In this document: one piece after another, positions 36,501 through 42,500 of the stretch
Position numbering within the stretch: position 1 is the stretch's first letter
Layout: the number at the start of each line of letters is the position of its first letter
DNA from: Branchiostoma floridae
Lineage: Eukaryota > Chordata > Leptocardii > Amphioxiformes > Branchiostomatidae
Reading direction: 5' to 3'
DNA length: 64,000 bases
Assembly (NCBI RefSeq): GCF_000003815.2
Contig: NC_049993.1
Span: forward strand, 9,714,624-9,778,623
The notes under the pieces: generated by a model
Database searches by the model: none
The model's input: only the letters and a program-made list of their open reading frames with translations
What the model was told of the DNA's origin: nothing
Translations under genes and position numbers: made by a program

Positions 36501-39500
36501 ACTTAATAGCAATTCCTACATTTGTATGTTAATACATGGCAGGCACTTAGGAGCAGTTCCTATGTTAAAACATGGCGGGAACTTAGGACAAGTTCCTATG
36601 CAAGAAAATGGTGCACAGCTGCGATTAACATCATCATCCCAGGCTATTCGCACAACTCCTCGCCCTACCCGATAGTCACCGTATCCTTGTACTAATATGT
36701 CCAAGACCTCTTTGGCCCCTGGTCGCTCCTTTGGATCCCTATTCAGCATTCAGCAGACAAGGTTCTTACACCGTACGTCCTGTTCACTTTCCATGAAATT
36801 GAGCTCAATGTTGCCCTGTGTGAGAGCTTGGGCTACAGGCATTGGGTCTGTCTCTGAACCCGTAAAAGGTGTTAGGTAGCGATCTTGTTGGCATGAACCC
36901 AGAATACTTAGTCCATCAAACATGGCCCACAACAGCATTCCCATTGAGAAGATGTCCACTGAACTGGTGTAGTGACACGGCTGGTCATTAAGCAGACATT
37001 GGTATATTTCAGGTGAAAGGTAAAATCTTGTTCCCACAGCAGATTTCATGTAGGAACGACTCAAGTTGTTAACACTGTTTTCCGATCCTGTCAGTACTTT
37101 GGCCAGTCCAAAGTCTACCACCTTCAGCACAAGGTGAGCCTCATTCCCTGTCAGAAGGACATTCTGTGGCTTGATGTCGCAATGAACAATCCCATTCTTG
37201 TGCAGAAACGTTATGGCATCTGCTAGCTGGACAGCAAGATTTCTCTTTGTGACAACGTCAACTTGTTGTTTGAGGATGTAGTCGCCAATGTTTCCAAGAG
37301 GACAGAACTCGGAGATGACAAAAAGTACTTGTGTTTCCCCATCCCGTCCCAGTTTGGATTCCCTGAATTCTACAATGTTTGGGTGCTTCTTTAGCTGAGT
37401 CAGAACGCAGATTTCGTTGATGGACGCATCCTCAATAGCCAACTTTTTGGCTGCATAAGTACGTCCTGTTTCAGTAGACTTTGCTGAATACACGATGCCT
37501 GTGGCCCCCCTGCCGATCTCATCTCCCATCGTATAGCCCTCCAAATGTAACGGGTTCTGATTAAAAGAAAAGAGCAGTTAGATATTTGATTTGTAGATAT
37601 CCACCTCATCAGGAAGTTGCAAATGCGAGTAAACCTCCGCTATATATATTATATGTATATGCACCCTGCAAATTTATGCGGTTATTTACGCAACTCACCA
37701 ATATAATATATCAGACAATTGATATTATTGAACATCCAGTTTTCCTGAAAAAAAAATTCAATGCTTTGTTAATGTACCTCCCATGCACGCATTTATGCCG
37801 CTGTCCCCGAAAGCCGTGACACACAAACACAAGGTTTCCTGTTGACTGGCAAATGTGCTCAATGCCACAAACACAAGTACAGCTTCTCCAATCAATGCTC
37901 AGTAAGCACTACAGATAAGTATGCTGGAAAAAAGAGCAACGTAATCTAAAATTTGTTAGTAAAAACTGTTGTAGAATTTGACCTTTGTTCTAAGACTAAC
38001 GCAAAGTAATCTAAAATGATCAAAGTTTCTTATCTGTACTCAAGCGTAAGTTAACCAACGATATGTCAACAATATGTCACATGGTCCTGTATCAATAGCA
38101 AAGGTGCTTGTATATCAGTAGCAAAGTTGCTATATCAATAGCAAAGTCAACTGTCCATAGTAAAGATTAACTAAAATTAAGAACTAGAATCCCATGATCT
38201 CATACCATCACCAACTGATGTTGAAACTTTTAGATTGACTTATTATCAATGCTTCTTACTGATTATGAAGTCTGATAGGACCTGATCACTGATAAGGTTC
38301 TCATTTCAATAAATGATGTCAGTTGATCATTCTTCTCCACCCAAATTATACAATTACACAAAGTTGTGCAAAGTATGAAATATTACATTTATTATTTTAG
38401 AAAAGAAGTACCCTACCGTAGCACTTTTTTTTTCCTCCCATGTTCATGCATGTCACAGGTTTGGGAGTTTTATCGATTTTGAGGGGGTATTGTGTGAACA
38501 TGATTCAGATACATTTCTGGGGAGAGGAAGCTCTGAGTATACAATGTATATTCCAATCATAGATGGTAGACTTTCAACCCTTACCCATAATGATTGGCAG
38601 CATACCTGTCCTCAGATAAAAACAACTAAGCACTAAGGATGTATTAATGCAATGTTGCATTTTGGATTGCATTTAGGAAATACTGTAACAGTTACAATTA
38701 CTCTTAATTAGTAACATAACTCTGCATGCTGACTTTTGTATTGAATTTCATAGCATGTAGAATCTCTATGATAATAGCTAAATGAGAAAAACACAATGAC
38801 TGAAAAATGTCCTTTAATCTTTTATCAATCAGGTCGTAGAGAACAAAGATGTAGCACCTTAGCAGCTGGATTGCCCCACTTTTCCTCGGGGGTGATGAGG
38901 TGTTGGGGGAGGGACACATTCATCGCACTCAGGGGACTGCTGTTGGTGACAGGCAGATACAGCGATGCAAGGTGAGATTTTTATTGCTTGAAGTTTAAAA
39001 CTTAACATAAAAAATGTCTTTCGTTCAAAGTTTTAAACAGTTATAAGCTTCCAAAAGACTACTCATTATTTACTTGTACATTGTTGGAAGTTTCTTAGGT
39101 ACTGTCCTGTATGGAGTAAGTTAATGAATTTGTGGGTCTCCCATCTCAATTCATCTCATCTATCCTGTAATCTAATTATTTGACTGTTGGGGCACCACAG
39201 AAGATCTGTAAACAAGACTTTCTTCATTTTTGTCAATTTTACCGTTCCTCTAAATATGTTTCAAATTTGTGTCATCCCTGACTACCTCATAGTTACTTTA
39301 CCAGAGAATGGAAAGGCATGACACAAAGTGAATTTCTGGTGAGCAGAATTTTATATCTAAGTTACTAACTGTTGACTTTGCCTTGTACAGGAACCTTGTA
39401 TTAGCCTTTCCTGGATGCCTGGTAACCATGTAAATTGTTCTGTACCACATACTCAACATATGTACACATACGTACAGTACAGGTTGGTTCGACTGGAACC

Positions 39501-42500
39501 GTTTGAATTTACCACTCTGACATTAATTGCCTTTATCTCCTTCAGGAACCTTATTCTTGCCTTTGCCGGGTGCCTGAGACATGGCCTGATCCCCAACCTG
39601 CTGGGCGCCGGTGCACACGCCCGGTTCAACTGCCGGGACGCAGTGTGGTGGTGGCTGCAGTGTGTCCAGGACTACTGCACCATGGTCGACGATGGCCTTG
39701 ACATCCTCACTCTCCCAGTGTGCCGTCTGTTCCCAACGGATGAAAGTCCTCCAAGGGATTCTGGGTACACGGTAAGTTTTAACGTGATGTGTTTTAACAG
39801 CTCCATCATCATTTGATGGAATCTTATTTACTGGCGGACAACACTTTTGGCCATTTCGCCATCCATGAGTTTCAGAGTACATGGTGAAGATGGTAAACAT
39901 GATAAAAGACGTGAAGGTGGATTTTTATCAAATTCAATGTAAAGAAGCCATTCTTAAGCCGGCCGGGGATGACATCATGTTCAGACAAACATTATAGACA
40001 TTCAATCATCTTGACAGAATCGGAGTGTCTGATATAGAAAAAAATCAAATCATGTCACAACAACTGAGCATACTCACTGGTTTGCTGAGTTAACAGAAGA
40101 AGTTTAGCCCTGGAAAAAAACCTTGACTAAAGCCCTGATATTTCAAAAGCTCAAAGTATCTTCCAGCTATTTTAAGCAGATCAAGGCCTGGTGGTAGTGC
40201 CATCTGACAGATTTGTGTTGAACTGCAGGAAGAACCACTCTACAAGATAATCCAGGAGGCACTACAGCGCCATGCCCAGGGGATCTCGTTCCGCGAGCGC
40301 CACGCCGGGCCGAGCTTGGACATCAACATGTCATCAGAAGGTCAGATGCTTATTCATATCAAAACTTTGTCTGCTTTCATCTAAGCATCAACCAAGCAGT
40401 AGTAACAGTTAAACAGTACACATGCTTGTGTGGTGTTGTTGGTAGCACTGGCTTTTTCTTAAGCAAGGTTATGGAGGTATTCAGGGAGGACTTGCTAGCC
40501 CTTTGCCCAAATATGTTTTGTATAACAATAAGCCTTTCAGTACCAAGGAGAGGTGAATATATTATAAAAAGAGATTGTCTCAGTTCCTCGTTGTAAGTGT
40601 GTTGGTAATGTGTTGGTAATTGCAGGGAGATGATTGTGATTGAGGTGTGTAATACTCCTTAAAACCTCCGGTTTAATGTCCCATTTGAAGTCATGGCTAA
40701 AGTTTGAGATCCAAATCCATGAGTCCCTGGCTCCAAAGAGTTTGATCCATATGGTGAGCACTGGGGACACGGAGCATGACTGTTTTGCTGAGAAGAAAAA
40801 TTTCACTGTTCGTTTGATTTGTTTGAACCTTTGTTTATTCATGAAAGCTCAAATTGGCCCACAGGCCGTTTTTCATTGAGGTCACATGAGGGAAGATGCA
40901 AGGGTCAGACAAAGTATAACAGAGATACAGTAAATACATCATTTAAAGTCCTACTGAGTCATGTAGCCGCATGTTTTGAGACAAGAGCTGACGATGCCTG
41001 TTCTTGTGCCTCAGGGTTTAATGTGAATGCAGGGGTGGACTGGGAGACAGGGTTTGTGTTCGGGGGCAACGAGCACAACTGTGGGACCTGGATGGACAAG
41101 ATGGGAGAGTCAGACATGGCGGGAAACAAGGGAAAACCTGCTACACCCAGGTAAGGGACAACAAGGTTTCACAGTTTATTTTTCTTGTGGAAAGGAAAAG
41201 GGTTACATAAATGTTAGTAGGAAGTGCAAAGATAATATAGATTGCCAGCAGTCAAATGACTTCATGTCAGTAACTTGATATCATGCCTGTCCTGTCCTTG
41301 GTGCTGAACAATAGTTATATGCACAATACGTTGAAATTCTTGGGGGGAAGAACTCTCTGTTTACTGGTTGTAACTAGAATGGAAATCTGAGACCATGGAC
41401 AAGTAGAAAATATGGTTAAAACAGAGCAGCGCCTACCCTTATGACAACATCACATTCCAGTTGGGAGAAAATATATGTAGAAATAAAGCTGATTTTACTG
41501 TTGCATATTGTACTAAGTTGTCGTTGATCATAACTTTTTGCCTCATCAGGGATGGATCAGCAGTAGAAATTGTGGCTCTCTGCAAGTCCACATTAAGATG
41601 GTTGGTGGCCTTGCACCAGAGCGGTGCCTACCCTTACGACGGCGTCACGTTCCTGACAGACGGGAAGGAAACCACGGTTACCTTTGCCGAGTGGGACGCG
41701 AAGCTGCAGGACAATTTTGAGAAGAAGTTCTGGGTAGCGTCAGAGCCGTACGAGGGGGAGGAGAAACCAGGCCTCATCCACAGGAGAGGCGTCTACAAGG
41801 ACAGTGTTGGGGCATCCTTCCCGTGGACTGACTACCAGCTCCGGCCTAACTTCTGTATAGCCATGGCGGTGGTGAGTAGGATAAGACAAGCCTTTTATGG
41901 TATGACATGACACAGATGATAAAAAGATGCTGGAATGTTCAAGCTAAAAACTTGTGTATTACTAAGCAAAAGTTGTTTATTGATAGCATTACAGCTCCCT
42001 CTCTCTTTCTCTCAAAATCTGTTTTTGGCACTGTCTTTCCGAATTTCTGGGACTCCCTTTCTCTGTCCCTCTCAGGGACTCTCTTTCTCACACTTTCTCT
42101 CTGAATCTCTCTCTCCCTCCATCTCACTCTAAACTTGAAACTTGTCTTGCACCCAAACAAAGCTTGAAAGTAACGTACATAAACTGACATCTTATTTCAG
42201 GCGCCAGAGCTGTTTACACCTGAGAGAGCCTGGAAAGCACTGGAGATTGTAGAAACTGTCTTGCTTGGACCGCTTGGAGTAAAAACTCTGGACCCAAAGT
42301 AAGATGTGCTTTCTTGGATATAGTTTTATTGGCTAACATAGAACAGTACTGTATTGTCAAGTTGCTTAATTTTGTACTCATCTTTTATTCCATGAACAGT
42401 TACATAGTTAAATATATCGTACGTGAAAATGTTCCTAGTATGCTCTTTTAAATAAGATGCCAAAGGAATATATTCTTAGGAAAAATTAAGCAAATGATGA

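Larger units (their letters stand above)
35327..38832 (+). other. AGL intron 20, host of antisense kinase gene
   Basis: This 3.5-kb intron contains the minus-strand kinase (36516-37544) with a ~57-bp tandem repeat over its 3' end, a degraded SINE-like stretch (35460-35595) and a short (tgta)n run (36121-36142). The 37900-38830 part is AT-rich with nothing recognised. Confidence 0.75.

Noticed and set aside
36750-37544. TBK1/IKK-epsilon identity for the nested kinase
   Set aside because: The FCPLG and NGIVH words looked similar at first, but the whole domain, especially FLHKN, WAMF and the PVAQAL region, fits PDIK1L/STK35 better and no ubiquitin-like domain follows.
37542-37544. Start codon at 37544 for the kinase
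   Set aside because: The codon there is TTG on the minus strand; the first ATG is at 37529, and the frame may begin in an upstream exon.
41907-42190. Ser/Leu-rich open frames near 42000
   Set aside because: They arise from a pyrimidine-rich simple stretch in AGL intron 25.
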